The translations under genes were made by a program, and so were the position numbers. 46,659 bases of DNA from NCBI GenBank assembly GCA_964412555.1, contig CAYPPG010000061.1, forward strand, positions 1-46,659, written 5' to 3'. The DNA comes from CAYPPG01 sp964412555 (GTDB lineage Bacteria > Hinthialibacterota > Hinthialibacteria > Hinthialibacterales > Hinthialibacteraceae). This document shows positions 1 to 9,344 of the stretch, in pieces. Positions within the stretch are counted from its first letter, which is position 1, and each line of letters starts with the position of its first letter. Under the pieces are notes generated by a model that ran no database searches, was not told where the DNA came from, and saw nothing but the letters and a program-made list of their open reading frames with translations.

Positions 1-84
1 ATTTTTGATAAGATTAAAATATACCTCTTTCAGTCTGGAGCGTATGTTCAGGAAATTCAGGCAGTTATGGAAGGTTTTGGGTAG
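1..84 (+). CDS. C-terminal end of an unknown protein (partial)
   Basis: Frame 1 is open from the window edge to a TAG at 82-84 and encodes 27 residues ending QAVMEGFG. The amino-acid mix looks protein-like, and the stop lies just before the tRNA gene. No function can be assigned from such a short tail, and an open frame of this length could occur by chance. Confidence 0.35.
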   Translation: MFDKIKIYLFQSGAYVQEIQAVMEGFG

Positions 85-94
85 GAATTTGAGT

Positions 95-167
95 AGCTGG
101 CGATAGGACTTGAACCTACGACCGGCTGATTACAAATCAGCTGCTCTACCGACTGAGCTACGCCAGC
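95..167 (-). tRNA. tRNA-Thr (anticodon UGU)
   Basis: Read on the minus strand this folds as a standard cloverleaf. The acceptor stem is GCTGGCG/CGCCAGC, the D arm is GCTC...GAGC, the anticodon stem GCTGA/TCAGC closes the loop TTTGTAA with anticodon TGT, and the T arm contains GGTTCAAGTCC. The discriminator base is T, and CCA is not encoded. There is no integrase or duplicated 3' end nearby, so it does not look like a used attachment site. Confidence 0.95.
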
Positions 168-270
168 ATTATATCAACATTCGCTCTCTGCTTGCAAAAT
201 AAATATTCTTATTGAAACTTCAAAAACGTCAAGGTCTTTTTCTTTGAATTGCAGATTCCGTTTGCTCCGT

Positions 271-633
271 TTACCTTGGAAGTACTTTATCCAATACTTT
301 GTTGACTGCTTCTTCTGTGCTTTGCGCGAGGTTAATCTGCATCATTTGCAATTCTCTGCAAACGGAAACGATTTTTTCGATCTCCTCCGGTGATTCTTGC
401 CTGGCCCTCGCTTCTTCCACTAACGTTTCCGTTTTCCCCAACGTAGCCTGGCAGTGAGCCAGATGGTCATGGATTCCACGGATCAAATCCAAGAGAACCG
501 GTACAAGATATTGTGAACTCTTATCTTGCACCATAACTAGTTGAGAAACAATGATTTCAAAATCTTCGAAATAGCTTGTCCCTTCCCGAAAAAAACGTTG
601 TTTGTAATCCTTTTTCCCATTCGTCTCATTCAT
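271..633 (-). CDS. Small helical protein of unknown function
   Basis: This is a 120-residue ORF. The ATG at 633 is preceded by GGAGAGG about 10 bases upstream, which supports a real gene. The sequence is almost entirely helix-forming, with heptad-like hydrophobic spacing in residues 20-60 and 85-115. There is no signal peptide, membrane segment or cysteine cluster. It stands alone, divergent from the sugar isomerase gene. I do not recognise a family. A role in binding another protein through a helical bundle is possible but is only a guess. Confidence 0.6.
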   Translation of the reverse strand: MNETNGKKDYKQRFFREGTSYFEDFEIIVSQLVMVQDKSSQYLVPVLLDLIRGIHDHLAHCQATLGKTETLVEEARARQESPEEIEKIVSVCRELQMMQINLAQSTEEAVNKVLDKVLPR

Positions 634-859
634 GAATACAATACCTCTCCTTCGGATAAATCCATAACCTACCCACTTTTCTCATCATTGTTCAAGAAGA
701 TGGAGGTTCAGTCAATAACAATCGATATGTATTTATACATAAACCTCATAAAAATGCAACTTTTACAAACCACTTTTGAGAAAGAATCAATCCTATGACT
801 TTTCATCGAATTGCAATACAATGGACACCTACTTATTTTTTGGAAAGAGGAAAAATTCT

Positions 860-1786
860 ATGAATATAACACGTCGATCATTTGCCGCTTCTGCGCTGGC
901 CGGTCTTTCGGGTGTTGCTTTCGCTTCACAAGCAAAGAAGAATAAAGAAGAATCCAAAAAGCGAATCAAACTTGGTATTTCTACCTATTCCTATTGGCAT
1001 TTTCGTCCGCCGAAAGTATCAGTGGAAACGGTTATCGAAAAAGCCGCTGAAATTGGAGTGGAAGGGGTGGACGTCTTGCATCGGCAAATGGATAGTGAGG
1101 AAAATCACTATCTCCAACGCCTCAAACGAACCGCATTTCGGAACGGTGTCGATTTGATCTGTCTTTCCATCCATCAGGATTTTGTGTCTCCGGATGCGGA
1201 AAGTCGGCAAAAAAATATCGAGCATACTCTTCATTGTATCGAATTAGCGTATGCCATGGGAATTCCCTCAATCCGGCTCAATTCGGGGCGCTGGGGAACT
1301 GTGCGGTCATTCGACCGCTTGATGGAATTACGGGGAGAAGAGCCGCCTTTGCAAGGTTATTCCGAAGACGATGCGTTCAAGTGGTGTATCGATTCGATCG
1401 AAAAATGTTTACCTAAGGCAGAAGAATGCGGTGTAATTCTCGCCCTCGAAAATCACTGGGGATTGACCCGAAAACCGGAAGGCGTACTGCGCATTGCCGA
1501 TGCAATTGATTCTCCTTGGCTTGGAGTTTTGATGGATACAGGAAATTTTCTCGAAGAACCGTATCCTAAACTGAAAAGCATGGCTCCAAAAAGTGTCTTT
1601 GTGCAAGCCAAAACATACTACGGTGGAGGAGAGTGGTACACATTGGAATTGGATTACAAGAAAATCGCAGCGATCCTATCCGAAGTGAATTACACCGGAT
1701 ATATTTCTCTCGAATTTGAAGGAAAAGAAGATCCGGATATTGCAGTTCCTAAAAGCATCGCAATGTTGCGCGAATGTTTTTCTTGA
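860..1786 (+). CDS. Tat-exported sugar phosphate isomerase/epimerase-like TIM barrel protein
   Basis: This is a 308-residue protein of the AP-endonuclease-2-like TIM barrel family. I chose the ATG at 860 because GGAAAGAGG lies just upstream and because the protein then starts MNITRRSFAAS, a twin-arginine signal followed by a hydrophobic stretch to about residue 23. Longer upstream starts would bury that signal. Candidate metal ligands are E197 (in LENHWG), D226 (in LMDTGNF) and E285 (in SLEFEG). The usual fourth ligand, a histidine, appears to be Q249 in VFVQAK. Family members isomerise or epimerise sugars or polyols, but the substrate cannot be read here. The Tat signal places it outside the cytoplasm. 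Confidence 0.85.
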   Translation: MNITRRSFAASALAGLSGVAFASQAKKNKEESKKRIKLGISTYSYWHFRPPKVSVETVIEKAAEIGVEGVDVLHRQMDSEENHYLQRLKRTAFRNGVDLICLSIHQDFVSPDAESRQKNIEHTLHCIELAYAMGIPSIRLNSGRWGTVRSFDRLMELRGEEPPLQGYSEDDAFKWCIDSIEKCLPKAEECGVILALENHWGLTRKPEGVLRIADAIDSPWLGVLMDTGNFLEEPYPKLKSMAPKSVFVQAKTYYGGGEWYTLELDYKKIAAILSEVNYTGYISLEFEGKEDPDIAVPKSIAMLRECFS

Positions 1787-1851
1787 CCCTCCTCTGCATG
1801 AGAATTGTGCGGTACCACATATTGCAATAAGGTATTCGGCGTTTTCATTCG

Positions 1852-2061
1852 TTAATCCAGCAAATATCCGGAAAGGTCTTCCAAGGTAGGAACATCCTTC
1901 TTTTGTTCTTCCGTTTCTGTCGTTTCACTTTTTTTCAAGGCAGCAGTATTTCGTTTTTCAACGCTGCCACAGGAGAAAAAAACCAGTATAATGCCGATAA
2001 GGATTAAAAAATACCATCGGGGAAATAAAAATTCTCTCGAAAAGAATGAAACAATAGTCAT
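1852..2061 (-). CDS. Small lipoprotein-like membrane protein
   Basis: A 69-residue ORF with one hydrophobic segment (residues 17-30) ending FFSCGS, which resembles a weak lipobox with Cys31, followed by a short charged tail. GAGAGG lies about 11 bases before the ATG. It is convergent with the upstream isomerase gene and divergent from the SH3-like gene. It could be a lipid-anchored peptide or a single-pass membrane protein. Its size and the imperfect lipobox leave real doubt. Confidence 0.45.
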   Translation of the reverse strand: MTIVSFFSREFLFPRWYFLILIGIILVFFSCGSVEKRNTAALKKSETTETEEQKKDVPTLEDLSGYLLD

Positions 2062-2143
2062 GGAATGAGTATCCTCTCACGATTCGTTAACAAACAATTC
2101 TAGTGTGGATGAAAAGAACGTAAATGAAAAGGTAGGTTGATTG

Positions 2144-2758
2144 ATGACACGGATTTTTTTGCTTCCTTTGTTTTTTTTCACAGTGTTTCTTCTCGCCGGT
2201 AGCCAGAATTCCGATGGAGCTGTGGCAATCACAAAACATGGTTCGAGGGAAGGGCGTGTAATCGTACGGCAATTCGAAAGAGTGGTTGTGACAATTGTAA
2301 CGGAAGAAAAACGCCTTTTTCAATTTTATGCCCAAGATGTGAAGATGGTGACTTCCGAAGAGAAAAACTTGATTGGAGAAAACACAATTTTGCGTGAAAT
2401 GCCGTCGAATTCCGCCGATGCTGTTGTTTCATTGAATCGAGGGATGGAAGTCATCATTACGGAAAATCCGACAGATCGTGATTGGGTAAAAGTAAAAGGC
2501 TGGGGAGTTTCCGAAGGTTGGATTCCTCGTAGCGTTTTGACCGATAAGGTCGTGTTTACACCAAAAGAAAAGGGCTTGCTCATCGAGCCTTCTTTTGATG
2601 TTCAGGAGTTAGTAGAACCGGCGTCTGAAAAGGTGGATTCCACGACAGTCAAGTCATCGACGGATTCCCAAAAAACAAGAGAAGAAACCAATAACTCAAA
2701 TGATGATCAGTCTGAAGAAACAGAACGCGAAGAGCCAGAAAAGAAGAATGAATTATAA
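2144..2758 (+). CDS. Secreted SH3-like (SH3b) domain protein
   Basis: 204 residues. The ATG at 2144 is preferred over the TTG at 2141, with AAAAGGTAGG upstream. An N-terminal signal peptide (residues 1-25) is followed by a basic beta-rich segment. Residues 85-140 resemble a bacterial SH3 domain, with a typical GENTILREMPS start, a DRDWVKVK strand and a GWIPRSVL end. The last 50 residues are acidic, low-complexity Glu/Ser/Thr/Asn and probably disordered. Such domains bind cell-wall peptides in the periplasm. No catalytic domain is attached, so it is more likely a binding or adaptor protein. Confidence 0.7.
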   Translation: MTRIFLLPLFFFTVFLLAGSQNSDGAVAITKHGSREGRVIVRQFERVVVTIVTEEKRLFQFYAQDVKMVTSEEKNLIGENTILREMPSNSADAVVSLNRGMEVIITENPTDRDWVKVKGWGVSEGWIPRSVLTDKVVFTPKEKGLLIEPSFDVQELVEPASEKVDSTTVKSSTDSQKTREETNNSNDDQSEETEREEPEKKNEL

Positions 2759-2788
2759 CACGCGAGAAACAAGAATAAGGAGTTTCAG

Positions 2789-3796
2789 ATGAAAACACGA
2801 ACATTTGGACATATGGGGTGGGAAATATCGGAAATCGGCTTCGGTGCATGGGCGATTGGCGGATGGTGGGGGGAACAGGATGATCAAGAGTCATTATCCG
2901 CTTTGCATAAATATCTGGATGCCGGCGGCAATTTTATCGATACGGCGCAGGCATATGGAGAAGGAAGAAGTGAACGGCTAATCGGTAAAATTTTAAAAGA
3001 ACGAAGCGGCCAAAGAATTTACGTCGCGACCAAATTGCCTCCGAAAGACCGAGTTTGGTCGCCGCCTTCCTGGACACCTTATACAAAGTCGTTTCCGATA
3101 GACTATATCGTCAATGGTGTAGAAACAAGTTTAAAAAATCTCGATACGGATTGTTTGGATATTTATCAGTTGCACACCTGGTGTGAAACTTGGAACGGAA
3201 TAGAAGAAATCTTTGAAACGGCGGAGAAACTTAAACAGCAAGGAAAAATTCAAGCATTCGGTATCTCCACGACAGAAAGTTATCCCGAGTGTGTGATCCC
3301 GGCAATCCGAACCGGAACGGTAGATTCCTTGCAGCTCATTTTCAATATTTTCGAGCAGCACCCTCGAGAGACGTTGTTGCCGATCTGTAAAGAGTATGGA
3401 ACGGCCACCATCATACGGGTTCCCTTCGATGAAGGCACATTGACAGGAAAGTACAAAGGCGATGAAACATTTCCAGCGGATGATTTTCGGTCCATTTATT
3501 TTCATGGCGATAATCTGAAAGCGACGGTGCAGCGGGTCGAGAAACTGAAAGAATGGGCAAGTAAAAATATCCCGGGCATGCCAATGGCCGAATTGGCTCT
3601 TCGGTGGGTTTTAAGCCATGAGGAAATGGACGTAGTGATTCCTGGCATACGAAACGTTCGTCAAGCCGAACTCAACACTGCTCCCTCGGATGGACGCTAT
3701 CTCAATGAAGAGCAATTACGAGCGCTGAAACAATTCGCTTGGCGAAGAAATCCATGGGTAGATGATTTACCGTTTTTAGACGATATTTTAAAATAA
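2789..3796 (+). CDS. Aldo/keto reductase
   Basis: A 335-residue NAD(P)H-dependent oxidoreductase of the aldo/keto reductase superfamily. The catalytic tetrad is visible as D51, Y56, K82 and H129, in FIDTAQAYGEG, ATKLPP and YQLHTW. The length fits bacterial family members that reduce aldehydes or sugar-derived carbonyls. AATAAGGAG lies 8 bases before the ATG. It follows the SH3-like gene by 30 bases and could share its transcript. The protein has no signal peptide and is cytoplasmic. The substrate is unknown. Confidence 0.9.
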   Translation: MKTRTFGHMGWEISEIGFGAWAIGGWWGEQDDQESLSALHKYLDAGGNFIDTAQAYGEGRSERLIGKILKERSGQRIYVATKLPPKDRVWSPPSWTPYTKSFPIDYIVNGVETSLKNLDTDCLDIYQLHTWCETWNGIEEIFETAEKLKQQGKIQAFGISTTESYPECVIPAIRTGTVDSLQLIFNIFEQHPRETLLPICKEYGTATIIRVPFDEGTLTGKYKGDETFPADDFRSIYFHGDNLKATVQRVEKLKEWASKNIPGMPMAELALRWVLSHEEMDVVIPGIRNVRQAELNTAPSDGRYLNEEQLRALKQFAWRRNPWVDDLPFLDDILK

Positions 3797-3851
3797 AGGT
3801 TTTGAAAGAGTTCTCTACAATTTTTTAAAAAGAGAAACGAATTCTTCTGGA

Positions 3852-3876
3852 GGGCAAGCGTGATGCTTGCTTTACC
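3852..3876. repeat. Short palindromic repeat (GCAAGC/GCTTGC stem)
   Basis: A hairpin with GCAAGC at 3854-3859 and GCTTGC at 3865-3870, followed by TTTACC. It shares the words GGGCAAGCG and CTTGCTTTA with the larger elements at 20931-20989 and 39713-39779, so it looks like a short member of the same intergenic family. It lies between the aldo/keto reductase and carboxypeptidase genes. Confidence 0.55.
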
Positions 3877-3911
3877 GTATCGTGACACTTTGTGTATAGG
3901 GAGGAACAATT

Positions 3912-5066
3912 ATGTTCTATCATCGAATGATTTTTTTGAGTTGTATGTTGTTGATCGGTTTTTACGGTTCTTATACGGCCTTCGCTTCGGAGATCATTTC
4001 ACCGGAATATCCTCAACCGGAGAAACCCGCCTTTTGGAAAAGCAAGGTTCAGGAGATAGAACAAGCTGTTAAAAAGGTTGAAAAAGGAAAAACAAAAATT
4101 ATCGCGATTTCGGCAGGTGGAAGGCCGGTGTATCTCGTTCAATATGGACCGGATTTGGAGTTCGAACATCAAGCCAACTACAACTCCGCTGCCGCCGCTC
4201 GGAATCCGGGATATTATGCCCGCAAAACCGATGACATTTCGGCAACCGTGTTTCTTGTCGGTACTCCCCATGGTCATGAAGTGGAAGCCATGGCGGGAAT
4301 CGTCAACTTGCTGAATGTTGCCGAAACCGGGAAAGATTTACGGGGGAAGTCCTGGCCGCGATTGTACGAAAATTTGCATCTCTGCGAGGCACTAATCGTT
4401 CCGCTAGCGAATCCGGATGGCCGTGCTCGGTGCCCATATGACAGTTTTGTAGGGATTCCGGTGAATGAAATGACAAGAGTCGGTCAGGGAACCCGAAAAG
4501 ACGGGACATTATATGGATGGCCCGGCGCGAAACAACGGCATCCGATGGTAGGTGATGTTGGTATTTTGGGCGCTTATTTTAACGATAACGGCATTAATTT
4601 GATGCACGACGATTGGTTCGCGCCGATGGCGGAAGAGACAGAGGCTTTACTTCGCATTGCTCGTGAGGAAGCGCCCGATTATATTTTGAACTTGCATTCT
4701 CACGGTTCGAATCCGGTTATCCTTTCCACAAAATATGTACCTTGGTATTGCAAAGAGATTGAATTCCGCTTCGGGCAGCGATTAATGGCACGGTATACAG
4801 AAAAAGGTCTCCCCGCGGGCAATTCGCCAAAACCATCCGTCGATGGAGAAAAGTATCCACCCCCTTCCTTCAATTTGACCAGTGCTCTTCATCACTGCTG
4901 TGGAGGAGTTTCGATGCTGTTCGAGTGTCCGCACGGATTGAAGGAAACCAAATATCCTCAAGTCGATCATGATCAGATTCTGGATATACAGTTAATGCTG
5001 TATGAGGAATTGTTCTCTTTTGCCGCCGAATTTCCGCGTCCCCAGTCAGTACTCGCCAACGATTAA
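3912..5066 (+). CDS. Secreted M14-family zinc carboxypeptidase-like protein
   Basis: 384 residues with a signal peptide (1-26, ending AFAS). M14 zinc-site residues are visible: H120 and E123 in the HxxE of TPHGHEVEA, and H261 or H263 in NLHSHG as the third ligand. The NPDGR motif is at 166-170, and E337 in LFECPHG is a good candidate for the general base. The family removes C-terminal amino acids or cleaves cell-wall peptides; specificity cannot be read here. AGGGAGGAAC before the ATG is a strong ribosome site. The gene stands alone, with a 410-base gap downstream. It probably acts in the periplasm or outside the cell. Confidence 0.85.
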   Translation: MFYHRMIFLSCMLLIGFYGSYTAFASEIISPEYPQPEKPAFWKSKVQEIEQAVKKVEKGKTKIIAISAGGRPVYLVQYGPDLEFEHQANYNSAAAARNPGYYARKTDDISATVFLVGTPHGHEVEAMAGIVNLLNVAETGKDLRGKSWPRLYENLHLCEALIVPLANPDGRARCPYDSFVGIPVNEMTRVGQGTRKDGTLYGWPGAKQRHPMVGDVGILGAYFNDNGINLMHDDWFAPMAEETEALLRIAREEAPDYILNLHSHGSNPVILSTKYVPWYCKEIEFRFGQRLMARYTEKGLPAGNSPKPSVDGEKYPPPSFNLTSALHHCCGGVSMLFECPHGLKETKYPQVDHDQILDIQLMLYEELFSFAAEFPRPQSVLAND

Positions 5067-5476
5067 CAATCATGATGCTTCCTGGATCACTTCGCTAGTA
5101 TAGATATATTTAGTACCTGTGGTGTAGTAATCTGAGCAGCTAGGCTCCGGTGTTTGCGTACCTTTTCTTATCAGATCTGTATCACAGAATATGCTTTGGG
5201 ATTTGTCTTGTTTGGCAGTATTCTTAATAACGTTTGTCGTTTTGGACTAGACTGTTTTGTTCTATTTTGTTTTCTCACTTTTTTTTCATTTTTCCTCTCT
5301 TTCATAGTTGACAAGGGTATGTAGTATTGGTAGCCTAATAAAAGTTATGATTACATAACCATCTATTCTATTAGCTAGCACTCACGATAAAAATCTTGAA
5401 AACGGTTCCCTTATCTTTGTTGAACATACAGGTAATGAAATAAAGGAATCAGATAAATATTAACATTGAGGTAAAT
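5067..5476. other. Intergenic region of 410 bases
   Basis: No convincing gene or RNA was found. The stretch is T-rich. A TTGACA at 5308-5313 is followed after 17 bases by TAGCCT, a weak -10, which could drive the prepilin gene about 160 bases downstream. I saw no clear terminator for the carboxypeptidase gene. Confidence 0.4.
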
Positions 5477-6130
5477 TTGAAGAATTCATTTACGCTTATT
5501 GAACTATTGATCGTGGTTGCCATCATTGGCCTTTTAGCAGCCATTGCGGTACCGAATTTCTTACAGGCACGTATACGCGCACAAATTGCGCGTGTAACCG
5601 GTGACCTTGATGCGGTCACGAAAGCTGCTTATACGTTTCGGCTTGATCACAATCATTTTCCTCCCGCGACTGACCGGATTGGTGAAAGTTATGTAGCCGG
5701 CCGTGTTGCGCCATTGGATGCCGATGAATTCTATACATTTCAAACAAACCGTACCGGCGCGTTTGTCCCGCATCTCACCTCACCTATCCCATACATCCAT
5801 TATGCGCCGATCGACATATTTTCGGGCAATCCGGTTCTTCCCTACGGATATGCCGGTGGAAAGGAGGGATTTATTTTAACCAGTTTCGGGCCGGACCGTG
5901 ACCAGCATGATGGAATCAATGATTTTCAACATCGCGGCGACATTGACGAACCATCCGCTTATCTCCATGCAGGCGGCGAGGCTTCAGATGAAAGCCTGAT
6001 CCAATTGTTCCAAGGCGTCAATCAGCGTTCCAAATCTCCATCACGGCTCCGGTTGTATCTACTCCCTCGAACCTACGATCCATCCAACGGACTCACGAGT
6101 AATGGGGATCTTTGGCGAAGCAACATCTAA
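5477..6130 (+). CDS. Type IV prepilin / type II secretion pseudopilin-like protein
   Basis: 217 residues starting at a TTG with TGAGGT upstream. The N-terminus MKNS|FTLIELLIVVAIIG is a class III prepilin signal: a four-residue leader, Phe+1 and the conserved Glu+5, then a hydrophobic helix. The residue before the cleavage site is Ser rather than the usual Gly. The C-terminal part contains GYAGGKEGFILTSFGPD, a pattern common in single-copy pseudopilins of candidate phyla. No assembly ATPase, peptidase or secretin is nearby, so it must use machinery encoded elsewhere. The next gene encodes a large secreted protein, a possible functional partner. Confidence 0.85.
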   Translation: MKNSFTLIELLIVVAIIGLLAAIAVPNFLQARIRAQIARVTGDLDAVTKAAYTFRLDHNHFPPATDRIGESYVAGRVAPLDADEFYTFQTNRTGAFVPHLTSPIPYIHYAPIDIFSGNPVLPYGYAGGKEGFILTSFGPDRDQHDGINDFQHRGDIDEPSAYLHAGGEASDESLIQLFQGVNQRSKSPSRLRLYLLPRTYDPSNGLTSNGDLWRSNI

Positions 6131-6157
6131 AGGATATCACCATTCATAAAAATGACG

Positions 6158-6228
6158 CGGTGGCAAAAAAGTAGGAATAGTCTCCTTTTTGCCATCGTAT
6201 GTTGTGCAGACAGGATGTCCGCACCACA
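6158..6228. repeat. Two adjacent hairpins between prepilin and secreted-protein genes
   Basis: The first hairpin pairs CGGTGGCAAAAAAG (6158-6171) with CTTTTTGCCATCG (6184-6196). Its T-run could make it a terminator for the prepilin gene. The second is the imperfect palindrome GTGCAGACAGGATGTCCGCAC (quoted in part; 6204-6224), a word of the kind seen in dispersed intergenic repeats. Confidence 0.5.
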
Positions 6229-6278
6229 ATTTTTGACTTTTTGCCGTAGCATCATATAAATATAGAAAGGATTGTTTC

Positions 6279-9200
6279 ATGAGATTTATCAGTATTCTCG
6301 TAAGTAGTATAATTTTTCTTTTTCTTTTCGTGCAGGCGGGGGAGGCGCAACGAGCGCTCTTCTATGAAACCTTCGATGATTTCGATGCTCGCAACGGCGG
6401 CTTGATCTTGCCGGAAGGTGTGGAACTAATTCGCATCAGTGGCCGTGCCATCGGTTCAGAAATGGAAATCGAAGCTCCGGCCGGCGGCAGTTCCTTTGCC
6501 CGCATTGTGCCGGATCCAACCGGTTTGGGTGGAAATGTTCTACAACTAGAAGATCAGGAAACAAATCCCGGTGATGGGTCCTTCGGAGCCGACGGCGGAT
6601 TGACCTTGCTTGAATCCATCGTATTGGATCAAGGCGATCACGCTGGTTTCGCCATCGTTTCCTGGATGGCAATCCCCATGCAGAATGATGAACCAGGGGG
6701 CGCTATGTTCCCGGAAACAGACACGAGTATCGATTCCGGCCCGGAAGGCCTGAACTTGATCAGCTTTGGTGGAGTAACACGTGATTTCGACACCGGCGAA
6801 CCGGTTCCCGGCCAGGATTTCAGCGGGCGCATCATCGGGAATCAGGAAGGCCAAGCGGTCCTTACGGATTTCGGAGTAGGATATCAAGCCGGACTCCCCA
6901 CATTTTTCACTCTTTTATTTGACCTGGAACAATCCCACTATGACATTTTCATCAATGGTCTTTTGGTTCACAAAGATATGCCGTTTTTCGATATCGACGG
7001 AACCACCGGGAAAACGCTGCGGGAACTGGAATTGATTTCCACTGCCCGAGGTGTCGGCACATTTCTGTATGACAATCTGGTACAAATTGATCCCGAAGCT
7101 CCCCATACTCCTCTTCCCTTTCATACTCCAATCATTGCAGAAGATTCGGAATGGATTCCGCTTTTCGTTGAAGATTTTGACGACAATTCTCTTGGCAACC
7201 TAGCGGCACATCAAGAGGGTAACTTATACGGTACAGAATTGATCAGCAATAGCTCAATTGAAGCAGTTCCCGACCAGTCCTATTACTCACTTACCTGTTG
7301 TATGATCCCCGCTGATAGCAGTTTGCAAGGAAATTTTCATCGAACAAATCACGAAACCGATCCAATCCGCTTTTCCTGCTGCATTATTCCCCAAGCGGAT
7401 TGTGATATGACTGTTTCTCTCTTCAATCAACCCGTCCTACAACTACGGGTGGGAGAACCGCTTTTCGTCAATCAAAACGGCGATACTCAACTCGATTCGA
7501 CGGATATCATGATTTATGAAAATCTTCCCCATTGGTTCTCGATTGAACTCGATCCCGCGACAGGCGTAACTACTACACGTCTCTATCGTGCCACTTCGGA
7601 AACCGATGCCCAAACCGCTTTCTTTGAAATCGAAAGCACCATCCCTTATGACACAAATATGAACTCTTTCACTCTCTCCGTAGATTCTGGTTCCGCATTC
7701 GCTGATAATCTGAACCTTGCAATCGAAAACCAATCACTCACCAATGATGAAGAATATCGTTTTCATGCCGTTGTTCACAAAACATTTGAAGATACTACAA
7801 GGAATACAATATACTCGATCGATGATCAAAATATCGGAACCATCGTTCCAGATTCGAGCCAATGGAGTTTCAACGCGTTGCAGCCAATTGAAAATATTGA
7901 AATGAAAGTCGGAGAAAATCTAAATCTCTCGCGAACGGCTCAACTCAGCTGGACGGCAATTCCCCAGCAATCAAATCAAGAAGGAAGCATCTTAAAAATA
8001 TCTTATCATGTGAATGGGGAGCAGAAAAAGCGAACCATTGCCGGCTTTATGCAAAGCGGACAAATTGGAGTTGATCAAACCGGAAGCGGTTCATTGCAAG
8101 CAATTGGAAAAGAGTACAACGCAGGCATGCGTTACTCATTCCAAGTGTCTTTGGACATGCCATCCAATCAATGGGAACTTTATCTGAATCGCGAGCACAT
8201 AATGGGTAACAAGGGTAAGCGAAGTCTACCCTTGTTCTATAGCGCTTCTCCGCAAGGGCAGACGAAGGCTTTGCCCTTGGTACCCCATAGTCAGCCGGAA
8301 AAAATAGCAACAGGTAAGATCGCACCGGAAAGCGGCGGAACTCCCATCAGGTTGACCGATGTGTCACTGAGTGGAGCGGGTAATCATTCTTTTCTTTTCG
8401 ACGATATACTCCTTACTGCCAATCCCGGTGGATCATTCTTTGAACCTTATCCCTATCAAACTCCGGAACCTCCAAGCGGTGTGAATTTACTATTTGAAGA
8501 AGATTTTGAGAACAATCCAGCCGGTTCGGAGCGAATTGTCAATGAATTTGATCCCCGGCGTTCCGGCCTTCCCATTGAAACCCGCTCTTGCGGCTTATCG
8601 GATCAATCGGAAACAGATATAGAAGGCACGAACCTGACCATCGGTGCTCCGTCCGCCGAAGCTGCCTACATTGCCGCTCCGGGTGGAAAAAGTCTCTATA
8701 GTTTGTATCTGGCAGACCGATTTTCTCCAAGTGAATTTACTGGTTTTGAAACGGCGCTTCCGTTTATCCCCATATCCACCCTGCGTACGGTTCCGTATAG
8801 TTTTATGGTTGTCGAACCGCTCCAAACTTCAAACCAACGATATGTTACCCTTCGTTGGAGTGCAACAGCACTACAGAACGATCAAACCGGTTTGGTACTT
8901 TTTCTTGCCACCCAGGAAGCGGAAATTCCACTCCCGCAATCGTCAATTCTTAGCCCCGCACCGTCCGGGAATCCGATTACTGCTTTTGGAGAAAAAGGGT
9001 GGATCATGATCGATCCGTATGGAGATGGAAACTTGGAGCCTTCAAGCGTTGCCTACGATATTGGTCAACCAATCCGGTTTGTCCTTCGGATTGATCGACA
9101 AGAAAACATGTATTCGTTGAAAGCCAATGAACAAAACCTTGCAGAAAATGTCTCTCTAACCACAAGTACGGGACCGGATGAGTTCCTGCAACGATTCGGT

Positions 9201-9344
9201 TGGTTTTCCACAACGGTAAACACCGGAAACGGGATAGAACTGCAGCAGTCGGATGTTGGCGGAGGCGAATATATAATTGATGGTATTCGGTTGTTTCAAA
9301 GTGACGTTAAAACAAATATTCCATACTTTTTCCTCTATCAATAA
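6279..9344 (+). CDS. Large secreted protein with four LamG-like repeats
   Basis: 1021 residues with a signal peptide (1-23, ending GEAQ). Four related units of about 200-240 residues begin near residues 25, 294, 499 and 736. Each opens with a motif like LFYETFDD, LFVEDFDD, KTFEDT or LFEEDFEN. Three carry a strand like VSWMAIPMQND, LSWTAIPQQ or LRWSATALQND, and most have a strand like YDIFINGLLV. This pattern suggests concanavalin/laminin-G jelly rolls, which bind sugars or proteins; no catalytic site is visible. Residues of about 642-670 are encoded by a palindromic element (8202-8288). GAAAGG precedes the ATG by 8 bases. The fold assignment is inferred from pattern only. Confidence 0.75.
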   Translation: MRFISILVSSIIFLFLFVQAGEAQRALFYETFDDFDARNGGLILPEGVELIRISGRAIGSEMEIEAPAGGSSFARIVPDPTGLGGNVLQLEDQETNPGDGSFGADGGLTLLESIVLDQGDHAGFAIVSWMAIPMQNDEPGGAMFPETDTSIDSGPEGLNLISFGGVTRDFDTGEPVPGQDFSGRIIGNQEGQAVLTDFGVGYQAGLPTFFTLLFDLEQSHYDIFINGLLVHKDMPFFDIDGTTGKTLRELELISTARGVGTFLYDNLVQIDPEAPHTPLPFHTPIIAEDSEWIPLFVEDFDDNSLGNLAAHQEGNLYGTELISNSSIEAVPDQSYYSLTCCMIPADSSLQGNFHRTNHETDPIRFSCCIIPQADCDMTVSLFNQPVLQLRVGEPLFVNQNGDTQLDSTDIMIYENLPHWFSIELDPATGVTTTRLYRATSETDAQTAFFEIESTIPYDTNMNSFTLSVDSGSAFADNLNLAIENQSLTNDEEYRFHAVVHKTFEDTTRNTIYSIDDQNIGTIVPDSSQWSFNALQPIENIEMKVGENLNLSRTAQLSWTAIPQQSNQEGSILKISYHVNGEQKKRTIAGFMQSGQIGVDQTGSGSLQAIGKEYNAGMRYSFQVSLDMPSNQWELYLNREHIMGNKGKRSLPLFYSASPQGQTKALPLVPHSQPEKIATGKIAPESGGTPIRLTDVSLSGAGNHSFLFDDILLTANPGGSFFEPYPYQTPEPPSGVNLLFEEDFENNPAGSERIVNEFDPRRSGLPIETRSCGLSDQSETDIEGTNLTIGAPSAEAAYIAAPGGKSLYSLYLADRFSPSEFTGFETALPFIPISTLRTVPYSFMVVEPLQTSNQRYVTLRWSATALQNDQTGLVLFLATQEAEIPLPQSSILSPAPSGNPITAFGEKGWIMIDPYGDGNLEPSSVAYDIGQPIRFVLRIDRQENMYSLKANEQNLAENVSLTTSTGPDEFLQRFGWFSTTVNTGNGIELQQSDVGGGEYIIDGIRLFQSDVKTNIPYFFLYQ
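8202..8288 (+). repeat. Palindromic element inserted within a coding frame
   Basis: Inside the 1021-residue ORF. An outer stem ATGGGTA (8202-8208) / TACCCCAT (8281-8288) encloses two hairpins. The first has arms AACAAGGGTA and TACCCTTGTT (8208-8217 / 8227-8236) around the loop AGCGAAGTC. The second has arms CAAGGGCA and TGCCCTTG (8253-8260 / 8272-8279). The first loop is identical to that of the intergenic element at 37907-37935, whose stem differs. The reading frame stays open through it. Confidence 0.75.

Noticed and set aside
6233..6260. TTGACT and TATAAA with a 16-base spacer before the 1021-residue gene
   Set aside because: The implied start of transcription would fall within the ribosome site, leaving almost no leader. 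Possible but not supported enough to list as a promoter.
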